Assembly: GCA_009731375.1 (NCBI GenBank)
Contig: BJOX01000074.1
Location: forward strand, 2,704-66,703
Length of the DNA stretch: 64,000 nucleotides
Direction of reading: 5' to 3'
From: Paulinella micropora
Taxonomy: Eukaryota > Cercozoa > Imbricatea > Euglyphida
Positions 1 to 14,460 of the stretch are shown here, piece after piece (the stretch's first letter is position 1; the number at the start of each line of letters is the position of its first letter). A program made the position numbers and the translations under genes. The notes under the pieces are model-generated. The model had not been told where the DNA came from. It saw only the letters and a program-made list of their open reading frames with translations, and made no database searches.

Positions 1-200
1 GGTTGGGAGCTCGTTTTGCAAGGGGCGCTTATGGAACGAGCCCTGGCCCTGCCTGGTACTAGGAAGCTTTGGTATTGCCTGTATCAGTCCCTTCCGTGCA
101 AACATCACGGCTTAGCTGGGCATCGGGTTAATACTTTACCCACAGACTTCCTGGTTGACGAAATCAGAAGCTCCTTTTTTCTGACATTAGTCGATATTTC
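1..200 (+). repeat. Dispersed repeat family E, partial copy
   Basis: Matches 37635-37842 and 38190-38397 almost base for base (TGGTACTAGGAAGCTTTGG to CATTAGTCGATATTTCATC). In all three copies it ends exactly at an ATCT array. Confidence 0.8.
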
Positions 201-214
201 ATCTATTTATCTAT

Positions 215-280
<66 letters not shown>

Positions 281-284
281 GTCA

Positions 285-363
<79 letters not shown>

Positions 364-372
364 CATCTATCC

Positions 373-431
<59 letters not shown>

Positions 432-432
432 C

Positions 433-484
<52 letters not shown>

Positions 485-793
485 CTCTACCTATCCTATC
501 TATCTATCTATTCATCCAATCCTTTCTTATCTATCTGTTTGCAGAAACTGCAGCGGGCACGGCACTTGCTCACTCGACGTCGACCACTTCCCCGTCTGCA
601 ATGTACCTTGCTGCTGCTGCTACTGCTGCTGCTGCTGCTCCTCCTCCTCCTCCTCCTCCTCCTCCTCCTCCTTGCTCACTCGATGTCGACCAGTTCCCCG
701 TCTGCAATGTACCTGCTGCTGTCCTCCTGCTGCTGCTGCTCCTCCTCCTCCTCCTCCTGTCTCTCTCTCTCTCTCTCTCTCTCTTTTCTCTCT

Positions 794-841
<48 letters not shown>

Positions 842-1112
842 CTCTCCCCTCTCTCTTTCTCTCCCCTGGCACAGGTGCCCGTGTGTGTCTATGTATGTAT
901 GTATGTATGTATGTATGTATGTTTGTATTTTTGTATGTCTGTATCTGTGTATCCATGTATCTACGTATCCATGTACTACATATGATGCATGCATGCATGC
1001 ATATGATGCATGCATGCATGTTTGCATGTATGTAATATGTATATATGTATGTATGCATGCATGTATGTATGTATGTATGTATGTATGTATGTATGCACGT
1101 AATTTGCCTGTG
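190..1112. repeat. Microsatellite cluster: ATCT, CTG/CCT, CT, ATGT
   Basis: ATCT array to about 530, CTG and CCT triplets 605-760, CT 760-860, ATGT 885-1110. A duplicated leader (CTCACTCGACGTCGACCACT, 569 and 674) separates the triplet arrays. Confidence 0.9.
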
Positions 1113-1349
1113 CAAGTAGCCGTGGAGAATCGCCAACGCATGTGTGTATTTAATATGTGATTTTTGTATATTCAAATGTTGTGTGTGTGTGTGTGTGTGC
1201 AATTATGAAGATGGACAGGCGGCGACTGGCAGCGTAAGTACATGTGTTATGTATCAAACGTGTATGTCATACGCGATGTGTGTATGCATGTGAATGTTTG
1301 TTCAGTGCTTCGTCCCGTGGAGGGGAGGCGACTGCCAGGGTATGTAATG

Positions 1350-1350
1350 C

Positions 1351-1391
<41 letters not shown>

Positions 1392-1402
1392 CTCTATCTC
1401 TC

Positions 1403-1440
<38 letters not shown>

Positions 1441-1473
1441 CCCCCTCTCTCTCTATCTCTATCTCTCTCTCTC

Positions 1474-1539
<66 letters not shown>

Positions 1540-2097
1540 CTCTCTCTCTCGTTCTCTATCTGTCTGAGTATGTATGTATGCATGCTCTCTCTCCTTCTCT
1601 ATCTGTCTGAGTATGTATGTATGCATGCTCTCTCTCCTTCTCTATCTGTCTGAGTATGTATGTATGTATGTATGTATGTATGTATGTATGTATGTATGGT
1701 TGGTCGGTTGTGGCTGTGTTGCTGTGCTACAGACTGGGGCGATGTCAGACAAGAACAGGAGTTGGAGTAAGCCTTTACCTACCTACCTACCTACCTACCT
1801 ACCTACCTACCCTATATACATATCTTCCTACATCTCTACCTGCCAACCTCGCTACCTGCCTACGTACCTGCCTGCCTATCTACCTAGCTGCATATGTCAA
1901 ATGCATAAATACATACATAAATACATACATACACACATACATACATACATACATACATATATACATACATAGATGCATACATACATGCATACATACATGC
2001 ATACATACATACATACATGCATACATACATACATACATGCATACATGCATACATACATGCATACATGCATGCATACATACATACATACATACATACA

Positions 2098-2128
<31 letters not shown>

Positions 2129-2393
2129 TCATACATATACATATATATATGTATACATACATACATACATACATACATACATACATGCATACATACATAC
2201 ATGCATACATACAATAGATACATACATACATACATACATACATACATACATACGTACATACGTACATACATACATACATACATACATACATACATACATA
2301 CATACGTACACACATACATGTGTGCTGGCAGTGGCTTCTACTGGCCCTACGTCTGGATAATGATAGGCGTTTGCTTCGGTTTCTTTCTTTCTT

Positions 2394-2434
<41 letters not shown>

Positions 2435-2507
2435 TTTCTTTCTTTCTTTCTTTTTCTTTCTTTCTTGCCTTTTCTTTTCTTTTCTTTTCCTTCTTCTTTT
2501 TATTGAA

Positions 2508-2597
<90 letters not shown>
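1350..2597. repeat. Microsatellite cluster: CT, ATGT, ACCT, CATA, CTTT, ATT
   Basis: CT 1351-1555; a CATGCTCTCTCTCCTTCTCT unit twice 1580-1660; ACCT 1777-1810; CATA 1905-2318; CTTT 2380-2465; ATT 2508-2596, directly before a SINE. Confidence 0.9.
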
Positions 2598-2777
2598 GGA
2601 CACCGTGATAGCCCAGTGGTCAAGTTCTACCATCTGGGCCCTGTCGCCAGTTCGATTCCCGTCGGTGCCACCAGTATTTTCATTGAACATACCGATCCAT
2701 CTGGACCAGTATTTTCATTGAACATACCGGCCCGTCTGGAAGTGTTGGAACTGCCCTTGCGGGGGTGTCATTAGAGC
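2598..2777 (+). mobile_element. tRNA-derived SINE, 3' truncated by gap
   Basis: Begins GGACACCGTGATAGCCCAGT after an (ATT)n array. The head has an A-box-like TAGCCCAGTGG, a B-box-like GTTCGATTCC and an acceptor-stem-like GACACCG...CGGTGCC followed by ACCA. This copy carries a tandem duplication of about 35 bp (the CCAGTATTTTCATTG unit) and runs into the N gap at 2778. Confidence 0.75.
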
Positions 2778-3752
2778 NNNNNNNNNNNNNNNNNNNNNNN
2801 NNNNNNNNNNNNNNNNNNNNNNNNNNNNNNNNNNNNNNNNNNNNNNNNNNNNNNNNNNNNNNNNNNNNNNNNNNNNNNNNNNNNNNNNNNNNNNNNNNNN
2901 NNNNNNNNNNNNNNNNNNNNNNNNNNNNNNNNNNNNNNNNNNNNNNNNNNNNNNNNNNNNNNNNNNNNNNNNNNNNNNNNNNNNNNNNNNNNNNNNNNNN
3001 NNNNNNNNNNNNNNNNNNNNNNNNNNNNNNNNNNNNNNNNNNNNNNNNNNNNNNNNNNNNNNNNNNNNNNNNNNNNNNNNNNNNNNNNNNNNNNNNNNNN
3101 NNNNNNNNNNNNNNNNNNNNNNNNNNNNNNNNNNNNNNNNNNNNNNNNNNNNNNNNNNNNNNNNNNNNNNNNNNNNNNNNNNNNNNNNNNNNNNNNNNNN
3201 NNNNNNNNNNNNNNNNNNNNNNNNNNNNNNNNNNNNNNNNNNNNNNNNNNNNNNNNNNNNNNNNNNNNNNNNNNNNNNNNNNNNNNNNNNNNNNNNNNNN
3301 NNNNNNNNNNNNNNNNNNNNNNNNNNNNNNNNNNNNNNNNNNNNNNNNNNNNNNNNNNNNNNNNNNNNNNNNNNNNNNNNNNNNNNNNNNNNNNNNNNNN
3401 NNNNNNNNNNNNNNNNNNNNNNNNNNNNNNNNNNNNNNNNNNNNNNNNNNNNNNNNNNNNNNNNNNNNNNNNNNNNNNNNNNNNNNNNNNNNNNNNNNNN
3501 NNNNNNNNNNNNNNNNNNNNNNNNNNNNNNNNNNNNNNNNNNNNNNNNNNNNNNNNNNNNNNNNNNNNNNNNNNNNNNNNNNNNNNNNNNNNNNNNNNNN
3601 NNNNNNNNNNNNNNNNNNNNNNNNNNNNNNNNNNNNNNNNNNNNNNNNNNNNNNNNNNNNNNNNNNNNNNNNNNNNNNNNNNNNNNNNNNNNNNNNNNNN
3701 NNNNNNNNNNNNNNNNNNNNNNNNNNNNNNNNNNNNNNNNNNNNNNNNNNNN
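2778..3752. other. Assembly gap, 975 N
   Basis: Follows a SINE and precedes block A1. Confidence 0.99.
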
Positions 3753-3756
3753 CCTG

Positions 3757-4905
<1,149 letters not shown>

Positions 4906-5177
4906 CTGTCTTTCTCACTACAAATAAATTAATATATCAACTACTAAATTAATCAAAGCAGTGAAGTGATTTAATTTGCAGTAGAGCACTCTGTTTCTAG
5001 TGTTCATGCGCCATAGCATTGCGAGTGGCACAGTTAAATCATATTTTGGAATTTCGGCTGGAGCACATACGAACATAAAAATAAAGAACTGTCTGAATCA
5101 GAAAATCGTTTTGAACTGCAACGCTCCGAGGCTAGAGTATAAGATTCTTTTACGCAAACACTGTTTTAATAAAATAC

Positions 5178-5260
5178 TTGCCACTAGTAGGATTAAGTGG
5201 GAAGTGTAAGAGTAAAATGGAAGTGGTATCAAAGAGATACAAAAGAGGTAAAAGTGAAGC

Positions 5261-5301
<41 letters not shown>

Positions 5302-5531
5302 CCATTCAGAGCTGGAGCAAGCCCCTAGCCTTCTGGAAGCACCTTCTTTTCGATATCACCAACGATCAAGTCGTTCATCGCCACATCAAGTGGCGTCCCT
5401 TCAAGAAGATCAAGGACAAAGGTCGGCTCTCCGCCAACGTTCTTAAGCGTCTTCCAGATACTGTCATCACTGGCGAATCCTTCCCGCTGCATGTCTTCCA
5501 GAAGGGCAAACAAGCAAAGTCCAAGGAGTAG
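5178..5531 (+). CDS. Unassigned open frame in duplicated block, copy A1
   Basis: After a poly-A run (5264-5297) the + strand is open through FWKHLLFDITNDQVVHRHIK and a Lys-rich end KGKQAKSKE-stop. The - strand over 5325-5513 is also open and equally protein-like (DDSIWKTLKNVGGEPTFVLD). Codon third positions are not informative on either strand. No family was recognised; at most one strand is coding, and it may be a retroelement relic. Confidence 0.2.
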
Positions 5532-5551
5532 CCACCCCTCACTCTCAAGTG

Positions 5552-5608
<57 letters not shown>

Positions 5609-5908
5609 GTGGGTTTTACCCATCGTTGTGGCTTCACCCGCCCCCCGCCCAGCGCTTTTCCAACTTGAACCGTCATCGTCCCTAGAAACATTACGCCATG
5701 ACCGGCGTGTCCATGTAAGTCATTGATAGCCTCCTGTCCTGCAGGTCAACGATTATTCTAATTGAAATTGAATCACTAAGTGATTATTAATATATCGGCA
5801 CTGCATACTTGGTGCTTCATTAGTTCATCTCGGCTATGCGATACCCGGCGGCCACCTAATTTTCTACGGCTCGACGTCGCCAGGGCTCGATATCAATATT
5901 GTATTGCT

Positions 5909-6217
5909 GTTGACATTCAAGGCAACAAAAAACTTGAATTAGTTTTTGGTTTTTGTGTCAGATTTTGAAAGTTTTGGTTGGAATTTTGATTTTGGTTGGA
6001 AATTAAAAAACTTCAAATTAACTGCTATATTCGTCCGCAAAACATCGTAAATTTTCACAAAATGTTACAGTTAAATTGGAAAATTTAAATTTTTGTGACA
6101 GTTAAATTGGAAAATTTAAATTTTTGTCACAAATGAAAAACTGTTACACTTGAAAACTTGATGAAAATCGGACACAAAAACTGAAAACTAGTTTTTTTTG
6201 TAGTCTTGAATGTCAAC
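5909..6217. mobile_element. Fold-back MITE-like element, A1
   Basis: Begins GTTGACATTCAAGGCAAC and ends with the inverted GTCTTGAATGTCAAC. The arms stay alignable for about 65 bp through TTTTTGTGTC and GAAAACTTG. The centre holds two direct copies of TTAAATTGGAAAATTTAAAT. No coding capacity. Confidence 0.6.
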
Positions 6218-7041
6218 CGCAGTATCATTTTTCGCTACTGCGCCTCCATTGTCCGGGCCAGTCCCGCAGACTCTGCAAATCATAAAGCTATAGTGTTCCT
6301 ATTAAGAGTTCGTTGTATCTGCCAGCCCTACTTGAAGAGTTGTATTATGATACAAACTCACCGTGGCACAATATCGTCAGTTACGTTCCGACTGTTACGC
6401 TGATTGACTAGAACTAATTTCATGCTGAATTCACTGTCAGTTCACTAAGTAAAATAATTCTATAAGTAGTGATAGTAATTAATCGATGATTCTAACGCTG
6501 TCAGAAACTTGAAATTTCCGCATTCTGAGGAAAATTTCCATGCTTAGTAGTGACTACTTCAAGAGTAACCGCCTTTAGTTTTATTACCGACTACAAATTG
6601 TTATCAGGCTTGACTCGCCTCATAGTAGTATTTGATGAATATTACTGGCAATATTAATAACGAATAACTGATCTAACGATATGAAGACTGATGAATACCT
6701 AACGAAGGGACTCCGTAATCTCCACCGTGGCACTGTGACCAAAGATAACAAAAAGACCGGAACGCCTGGTAAGTATTGCCATTATATACCGGGTGAGCCG
6801 GCATATTTCACAGTCGTCGCGCTTCTAGTCCGCGATTTCCACTTGTTGAAAAAAGACGACACTGTCGACACGTTTTGGTCCGCGAATGATTAAAACCAAA
6901 ACCTTAGTTATTATTATGTTGATTAATTTTGAAGTTAAATGAATAAAAAAGGATCGACGTCGCCGTGACGTGTTGAAAAATATCAACAGCCTGAGCATGA
7001 GGGGAAAAGTTAGACAGTTCAGATTGATATATTAACAAATT

Positions 7042-7127
7042 TCAACCTATAAAAAAAGTTTGACTTGTAAAGAAAGTTCGACGCGGTCGAACTTTTGTTA
7101 TACGTTGATATTTTTTTTATAGGTTGA
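7042..7127. repeat. Nested perfect palindrome, A1
   Basis: Outer arms TCAACCTATAAAAAAA (7042-7057) and its complement (7112-7127) are perfect over 16 bp. An inner hairpin AAAGTTCGAC-GCG-GTCGAACTTT (7073-7095) has perfect 10-bp arms. Copies lie at 12940-13025 and 14196-14281. Likely a hairpin-type element or transposon end. Confidence 0.7.
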
Positions 7128-7768
7128 CTTTTTGTTATAGGTTGATTTTTTTATTTTTTATTTTTTAATATATACATAACATTATCTTTTAAAAAAAAGT
7201 CATCACTCGAATGCCGACAGTAATACTACTATCACTATCGTTTACAATGAAATACTAAATACTCTTTGACAATGTTCAATCCTCCTTCTTTATTCTCTCT
7301 CTTGCATTCGAGTTCCGACTTTCACCCCCCTCCTTTTGACCTACCTTTTCTTTGTTTTCCCTCTGTTCCCCATTCCTTTTTTTGTTCCATTTCGTTACTT
7401 TTTCCTTCATTTCCCTTGTTCTGTTCAACACCTTTTCTTCTCCCCTCAATTTCACTTTTTTTTTTCACCTCCCCCTTCTCCCTGTAGTCTGCTGTTTTAT
7501 CGCTTTGTTCGCCCCTGTTTTTACTTATGCTCGCCTACTTGCATGCTTCCTTTTCAGCTCAACGAAAAGCAAGTGTTCTTCAATTATTAAAAGTCGTTTG
7601 TGGAAAAAAATGTATATATACATATGCATGTACGTATGTATGTATATATGCATGTATGTATGTATGTATGTATGTAATGTATATATGAATTCATGCATGC
7701 ATATTTTATGTCTACGTGTGCATCGCAAATATTAGGTAGATATAAGGTAGGTATGCATGAAAAGTAGT

Positions 7769-7802
<34 letters not shown>

Positions 7803-7842
7803 AAGTAGTAGTAGCAGTAGTAGAAGTATAGTAATAGAAGTA

Positions 7843-7914
<72 letters not shown>

Positions 7915-7915
<1 letters not shown>

Positions 7916-8035
7916 CGTCTGGAAGTGTTGGAACTGCCCCTTGCGGGGGTGTCATTAGAGCTTATCGTCAATTCTTCGTACTCCCCTCACGGGTGAGACG
8001 ATGGAGGCGCATGTGCAGAAATGCATCAGCCATTG
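7915..8035 (+). mobile_element. SINE 3' part, truncated at both ends
   Basis: Starts at CCGTCTGGAAGTGTTGG directly after an (ATT)n array, lacking the tRNA-like head, and runs to GCATCAGCCATTG at the N gap. Same body as the SINE at 15073. Confidence 0.7.
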
Positions 8036-8851
8036 NNNNNNNNNNNNNNNNNNNNNNNNNNNNNNNNNNNNNNNNNNNNNNNNNNNNNNNNNNNNNNNNN
8101 NNNNNNNNNNNNNNNNNNNNNNNNNNNNNNNNNNNNNNNNNNNNNNNNNNNNNNNNNNNNNNNNNNNNNNNNNNNNNNNNNNNNNNNNNNNNNNNNNNNN
8201 NNNNNNNNNNNNNNNNNNNNNNNNNNNNNNNNNNNNNNNNNNNNNNNNNNNNNNNNNNNNNNNNNNNNNNNNNNNNNNNNNNNNNNNNNNNNNNNNNNNN
8301 NNNNNNNNNNNNNNNNNNNNNNNNNNNNNNNNNNNNNNNNNNNNNNNNNNNNNNNNNNNNNNNNNNNNNNNNNNNNNNNNNNNNNNNNNNNNNNNNNNNN
8401 NNNNNNNNNNNNNNNNNNNNNNNNNNNNNNNNNNNNNNNNNNNNNNNNNNNNNNNNNNNNNNNNNNNNNNNNNNNNNNNNNNNNNNNNNNNNNNNNNNNN
8501 NNNNNNNNNNNNNNNNNNNNNNNNNNNNNNNNNNNNNNNNNNNNNNNNNNNNNNNNNNNNNNNNNNNNNNNNNNNNNNNNNNNNNNNNNNNNNNNNNNNN
8601 NNNNNNNNNNNNNNNNNNNNNNNNNNNNNNNNNNNNNNNNNNNNNNNNNNNNNNNNNNNNNNNNNNNNNNNNNNNNNNNNNNNNNNNNNNNNNNNNNNNN
8701 NNNNNNNNNNNNNNNNNNNNNNNNNNNNNNNNNNNNNNNNNNNNNNNNNNNNNNNNNNNNNNNNNNNNNNNNNNNNNNNNNNNNNNNNNNNNNNNNNNNN
8801 NNNNNNNNNNNNNNNNNNNNNNNNNNNNNNNNNNNNNNNNNNNNNNNNNNN
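8036..8851. other. Assembly gap, 816 N
   Basis: SINE sequence on both sides. Confidence 0.99.
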
Positions 8852-8883
<32 letters not shown>

Positions 8884-8888
<5 letters not shown>

Positions 8889-9149
8889 GACACCGTGATA
8901 GCCCAGTGGTCAAGTTCTACCATCTGGGCCCTGTCGCCAGTTCGATTCCCGTCGGTGCCACCAGTATTTTCATTGAACATACCGATCCATCTGGACCAGT
9001 ATTTTCATTGAACATACCGGCCCGTCTGGAAGTGTTGGAACTGCCCTTGCGGGGGTGTCATTAGAGCTTATCGTCAATTCTTCGTACTCCCCTCACGGGT
9101 GAGACGATGGAGGCGCATGTGCAGAAATGCATCAGCCATTGACAGAGAA
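8884..9149 (+). mobile_element. tRNA-derived SINE, full length with internal duplication
   Basis: Full copy from the tRNA-like head to GACAGAGAAGCA, followed by (ATT)n. It has the same ~35-bp internal duplication as the copy at 2598, so both belong to one subfamily. Confidence 0.78.
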
Positions 9150-9179
9150 GCATTATTATTATTATTATTATTTTTTTTT

Positions 9180-9330
9180 TCATTGAACATACCGGTCCGT
9201 CGTGTTGGAACTGCCCGTGCGGGGGTGTCATTAGAGCCTATCGTCAATTCTTCGAACTCCCCTCACGGGTGAGACGATGGAGGCGCATGTGCAGATTTGC
9301 ATCAGCCATTGACAGAGAAGCACTATTATT
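9180..9330 (+). mobile_element. SINE body, 5' truncated
   Basis: Begins at the TTTTCATTGAACATACCGG part of the body with no head and ends GACAGAGAAGCAC before (ATT)n. 5' truncation is typical of target-primed reverse transcription. Confidence 0.7.
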
Positions 9331-9342
9331 ATTATTATTATT

Positions 9343-9731
<389 letters not shown>

Positions 9732-9745
9732 NNNNNNNNNNCTAC

Positions 9746-9788
<43 letters not shown>

Positions 9789-10422
9789 ATCTTATCTTAT
9801 CTATCTATCTATCTTTCCCTCTCCCCCTCGCTCCCTCTCTCTTTCAGTCCATACTGCATCTATACATATATACATAAATAATATATATGTACGTATGTGT
9901 AAGTATATTATACATGTATGTAGGATTGATATGTCTCGAGCGATTATATTCGAGCTGTAGGACGGTCAAGCATTCTTTACGCCTACATATGCATACTTGG
10001 ATACACGAGTGCATACATGCATGCATACATGCATACATACATACATACATACATACATACATACATACATACATACATACATACATACATACACTCATTC
10101 GCTCATTCATTCATACATCATCACATTCATTCATTCATTCATTCATTCATTCATTCGTTCATTCGTTCATTCGTTCGTTCGTTCGTTCATTCATTCATTC
10201 ATTCATTCATTCATTCATCATTCATTCATCATTCATTCATACATACATAAGTACATATGTACATGCATGCATACATACATACACACATACATACACACAC
10301 ACATACATACATACATACATACATACATACATAGGTGTATCTGAAGAGGCAGGGTCTGCACGGTTTTCAGCGGGTCAGCCGCACCGACGGAATAGTAGCT
10401 GGGTTATCTCTCTTTCTCTCTG

Positions 10423-10477
<55 letters not shown>

Positions 10478-10673
10478 AGATACATACAAACACCCATGCA
10501 TACACACGCATTCACACAAAAAACACGTGGATACAAATGTAGGATTCCCCAGTCCGATGCGGAGCATTGGGAGCACAGGCAGGCTGGTATGTAACTAACA
10601 TTTATTATTGTGTATATATATACATGTATATATACAGGCACGGTTGTCGAGCTTCCTTCGCTTGATGAGTGAA

Positions 10674-10752
<79 letters not shown>

Positions 10753-11026
10753 CCCTGTCTTTCTCACTACAAATAAATTAATATATCAACTACTAAATTA
10801 ATCAAAGCAGTGAAGTGATTTAATTTGCAGTAGAGCACTCTGTTTCTAGTGTTCATGCGCCATAGCATTGCGAGTGGCACAGTTAAATCATATTTTGGAA
10901 TTTCGGCTGGAGCACATACGAACATAAAAATAAAGAACTGTCTGAATCAGAAAATCGTTTTGAACTGCAACGCTCCGAGGCTAGAGTATAAGATTCTTTT
11001 ACGCAAACACTGTTTTAATAAAATAC

Positions 11027-11109
11027 TTGCCACTAGTAGGATTAAGTGGGAAGTGTAAGAGTAAAATGGAAGTGGTATCAAAGAGATACAAAAGAGGTAA
11101 AAGTGAAGC

Positions 11110-11150
<41 letters not shown>

Positions 11151-11380
11151 CCATTCAGAGCTGGAGCAAGCCCCTAGCCTTCTGGAAGCACCTTCTTTTC
11201 GATATCACCAACGATCAAGTCGTTCATCGCCACATCAAGTGGCGTCCCTTCAAGAAGATCAAGGACAAAGGTCGGCTCTCCGCCAACGTTCTTAAGCGTC
11301 TTCCAGATACTGTCATCACTGGCGAATCCTTCCCGCTGCATGTCTTCCAGAAGGGCAAGCAAGCAAAGTCCAAGGAGTAG
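11027..11380 (+). CDS. Unassigned open frame in duplicated block, copy A2
   Basis: Near-identical second copy of the frame at 5178-5531, with the same open reading on both strands. It differs by single bases (for example the codon before GKQAKSKE on the + strand). The copy adds no evidence of function, because the whole block is duplicated. Confidence 0.2.
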
Positions 11381-11400
11381 CCACCCCTCACTCTCAAGTG

Positions 11401-11449
<49 letters not shown>

Positions 11450-11450
11450 A

Positions 11451-11501
<51 letters not shown>

Positions 11502-11801
11502 GTGGGTTTTACCCATCGTTGTGGCTTCACCCGCCCCCCGCCCAGCGCTTTTCCCACTTGAACCGTCATCGTTCCTAGAAACATTACGCCATGACCGGCG
11601 TGTCCATGTAAGTCATTGATAGCCTCCTGTCCTGCAGGTCAACGATTATTCTAATTGAAATTGAATCACTAAGTGATTATTAATATATCGGCACTGCATA
11701 CTTGGTGCTTCATTAGTTCATCTCGGCTATGCGATACCCGGCGGCCACCTAATTTTCTACGGCTCGACGTCGCCAGGGCTCGATATCAATATTGTATTGC
11801 T

Positions 11802-12110
11802 GTTGACATTCAAGGCAACAAAAAACTTGAATTGGTTTTTGGTTTTTGTGTCAGATTTTGAAAGTTTTGGTTGGAATTTTGATTTTGGTTGGAAATTAAA
11901 AAACTTCAAATTAACTGCTATATTCGTCCGCAAAACATCGTAAATTTTCACAAAATGTTACAGTTAAATTGGAAAATTTAAATTTTTGTGACAGTTAAAT
12001 TGGAAAATTTAAATTTTTGTCACAAATGAAAAACTGTTACACTTGAAAACTTGATGAAAATCGGACACAAAAACTGAAAACTAGTTTTTTTTGTAGTCTT
12101 GAATGTCAAC
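11802..12110. mobile_element. Fold-back MITE-like element, A2
   Basis: A2 copy of the element at 5909, with the same arms and core. A third, partial copy (13215-13366) exists only because of the repeated contig end. Confidence 0.6.
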
Positions 12111-13214
12111 CGCAGTATCATTTTTCGCTACTGCGCCTCCATTGTCCGGGCCAGTCCCGCAGACTCTGCAAATCATAAAGCTATAGTGTTCCTATTAAGA
12201 GTTCGTTGTATCTGCCAGCCCTACTTGAAGAGTTGTATTATGATACAAACTCACCGTGGCACAATATCGTCAGTTACGTTCCGACTGTTACGCTGATTGA
12301 CTAGAACTAATTTCATGCTGAATTCACTGTCAGTTCACTAAGTAAAATAATTCTATAAGTAGTGATAGTAATTAATCGATGATTCTAACGCTGTCAGAAA
12401 CTTGAAATTTCCGCATTCTGAGGAAAATTTCCATGCTTAGTAGTGACTACTTCAAGAGTAACCGCCTTTAGTTTTATTACCGACTACAAATTGTTATCAG
12501 GCTTGACTCGCCTCATAGTAGTATTTGATGAATATTACTGGCAATATTAATAACGAATAACTGATCTAACGATATGAAGACTGATGAATACCTAACGAAG
12601 GGACTCCGTAATCTCCACCGTGGCACTGTGACCAAAGATAACAAAAAGACCGGAACGCCTGGTAAGTATTGCCATTATATACCGGGTGAGCCGGCATATT
12701 TCACAGTCGTCGCGCTTCTAGTCCGCGATTTCCACTTGTTGAAAAAAGACGACACCGTCGACACGTTTTGGTCCGCGAATGATTAAAACCAAAACCTTAG
12801 TTATTATTATGTTGATTAATTTTGAAGTTAAATGAATAAAAAAGGATCGACGTCGCCGTGACGTGTTGAAAAAGATCACTGTGACAGCCTGAGCATGAGG
12901 GGAAAAGTTAGACAGTTCAGATTGATATATTAACAAATTTCAACCTATAAAAAAAGTTTGACTTGTAAAGAAAGTTCGACGCGGTCGAACTTTTGTTATA
13001 CGTTGATATTTTTTTTATAGGTTGACTTTTTGTTATAGGTTGATTTTTTTATTTTTTATTTTTTAATATATACATAACATTATCTTTTAAAAAAAAGTCA
13101 TCACTCGAATGCCGACAGTAATACTACTATCACTATCGTTTACAATGAAATACTAAATACTCTTTGACAATGTTCAATCCTCCTTCTTTATTCTCTCTCT
13201 TGCCNNNNNNNNNN

Positions 13215-14460
13215 TACAGTTAAATTGGAAAATTTAAATTTTTGTGACAGTTAAATTGGAAAATTTAAATTTTTGTCACAAATGAAAAACTGTTACACTT
13301 GAAAACTTGATGAAAATCGGACACAAAAACTGAAAACTAGTTTTTTTTGTAGTCTTGAATGTCAACCGCAGTATCATTTTTCGCTACTGCGCCTCCATTG
13401 TCCGGGCCAGTCCCGCAGACTCTGCAAATCATAAAGCTATAGTGTTCCTATTAAGAGTTCGTTGTATCTGCCAGCCCTACTTGAAGAGTTGTATTATGAT
13501 ACAAACTCACCGTGGCACAATATCGTCAGTTACGTTCCGACTGTTACGCTGATTGACTAGAACTAATTTCATGCTGAATTCACTGTCAGTTCACTAAGTA
13601 AAATAATTCTATAAGTAGTGATAGTAATTAATCGATGATTCTAACGCTGTCAGAAACTTGAAATTTCCGCATTCTGAGGAAAATTTCCATGCTTAGTAGT
13701 GACTACTTCAAGAGTAACCGCCTTTAGTTTTATTACCGACTACAAATTGTTATCAGGCTTGACTCGCCTCATAGTAGTATTTGATGAATATTACTGGCAA
13801 TATTAATAACGAATAACTGATCTAACGATATGAAGACTGATGAATACCTAACGAAGGGACTCCGTAATCTCCACCGTGGCACTGTGACCAAAGATAACAA
13901 AAAGACCGGAACGCCTGGTAAGTATTGCCATTATATACCGGGTGAGCCGGCATATTTCACAGTCGTCGCGCTTCTAGTCCGCGATTTCCACTTGTTGAAA
14001 AAAGACGACACCGTCGACACGTTTTGGTCCGCGAATGATTAAAACCAAAACCTTAGTTATTATTATGTTGATTAATTTTGAAGTTAAATGAATAAAAAAG
14101 GATCGACGTCGCCGTGACGTGTTGAAAAAGATCACTGTGACAGCCTGAGCATGAGGGGAAAAGTTAGACAGTTCAGATTGATATATTAACAAATTTCAAC
14201 CTATAAAAAAAGTTTGACTTGTAAAGAAAGTTCGACGCGGTCGAACTTTTGTTATACGTTGATATTTTTTTTATAGGTTGACTTTTTGTTATAGGTTGAT
14301 TTTTTTATTTTTTATTTTTTAATATATACATAACATTATCTTTTAAAAAAAAGTCATCACTCGAATGCCGACAGTAATACTACTATCACTATCGTTTACA
14401 ATGAAATACTAAATACTCTTTGACAATGTTCAATCCTCCTTCTTTATTCTCTCTCTTGCC
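13215..14460. repeat. 1,246-bp stretch identical to 11959-13204 across a 10-N gap
   Basis: The constant offset of 1256 and the sharing of A2-specific variants (for example CACCGTCGAC and the GATCACTGTGACAG insertion, both absent from A1) point to the same locus assembled twice at a contig join. Confidence 0.8.

Larger units (their letters stand above)
5620..7480. other. AT-rich non-coding stretch of block A1
   Basis: Apart from the fold-back element and the palindrome I see only short open frames (e.g. 6681-6893, 70 aa; 6206-6403, 65 aa) with no recognisable domain. They recur in A2 because of the duplication. Probably mobile-element debris. Confidence 0.4.

Noticed and set aside
16-1035. 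Long ORFs with [28 protein letters not shown] or IIII runs throughout the window
   Set aside because: They are translations of tri- and tetranucleotide arrays, open in several frames on both strands because the unit lacks a stop codon; no unique flanking protein sequence or start context supports them.
6681-6893. 70-aa ORF repeated three times (also 12574, 13830)
   Set aside because: Repetition is due to the block duplication and contig overlap; no domain, splice border or codon signal.
8884-8970. A functional tRNA gene
   Set aside because: D-arm and T-arm pairing is poor, there is no convincing anticodon arm, and the sequence continues into a repeated body; it is a SINE head.
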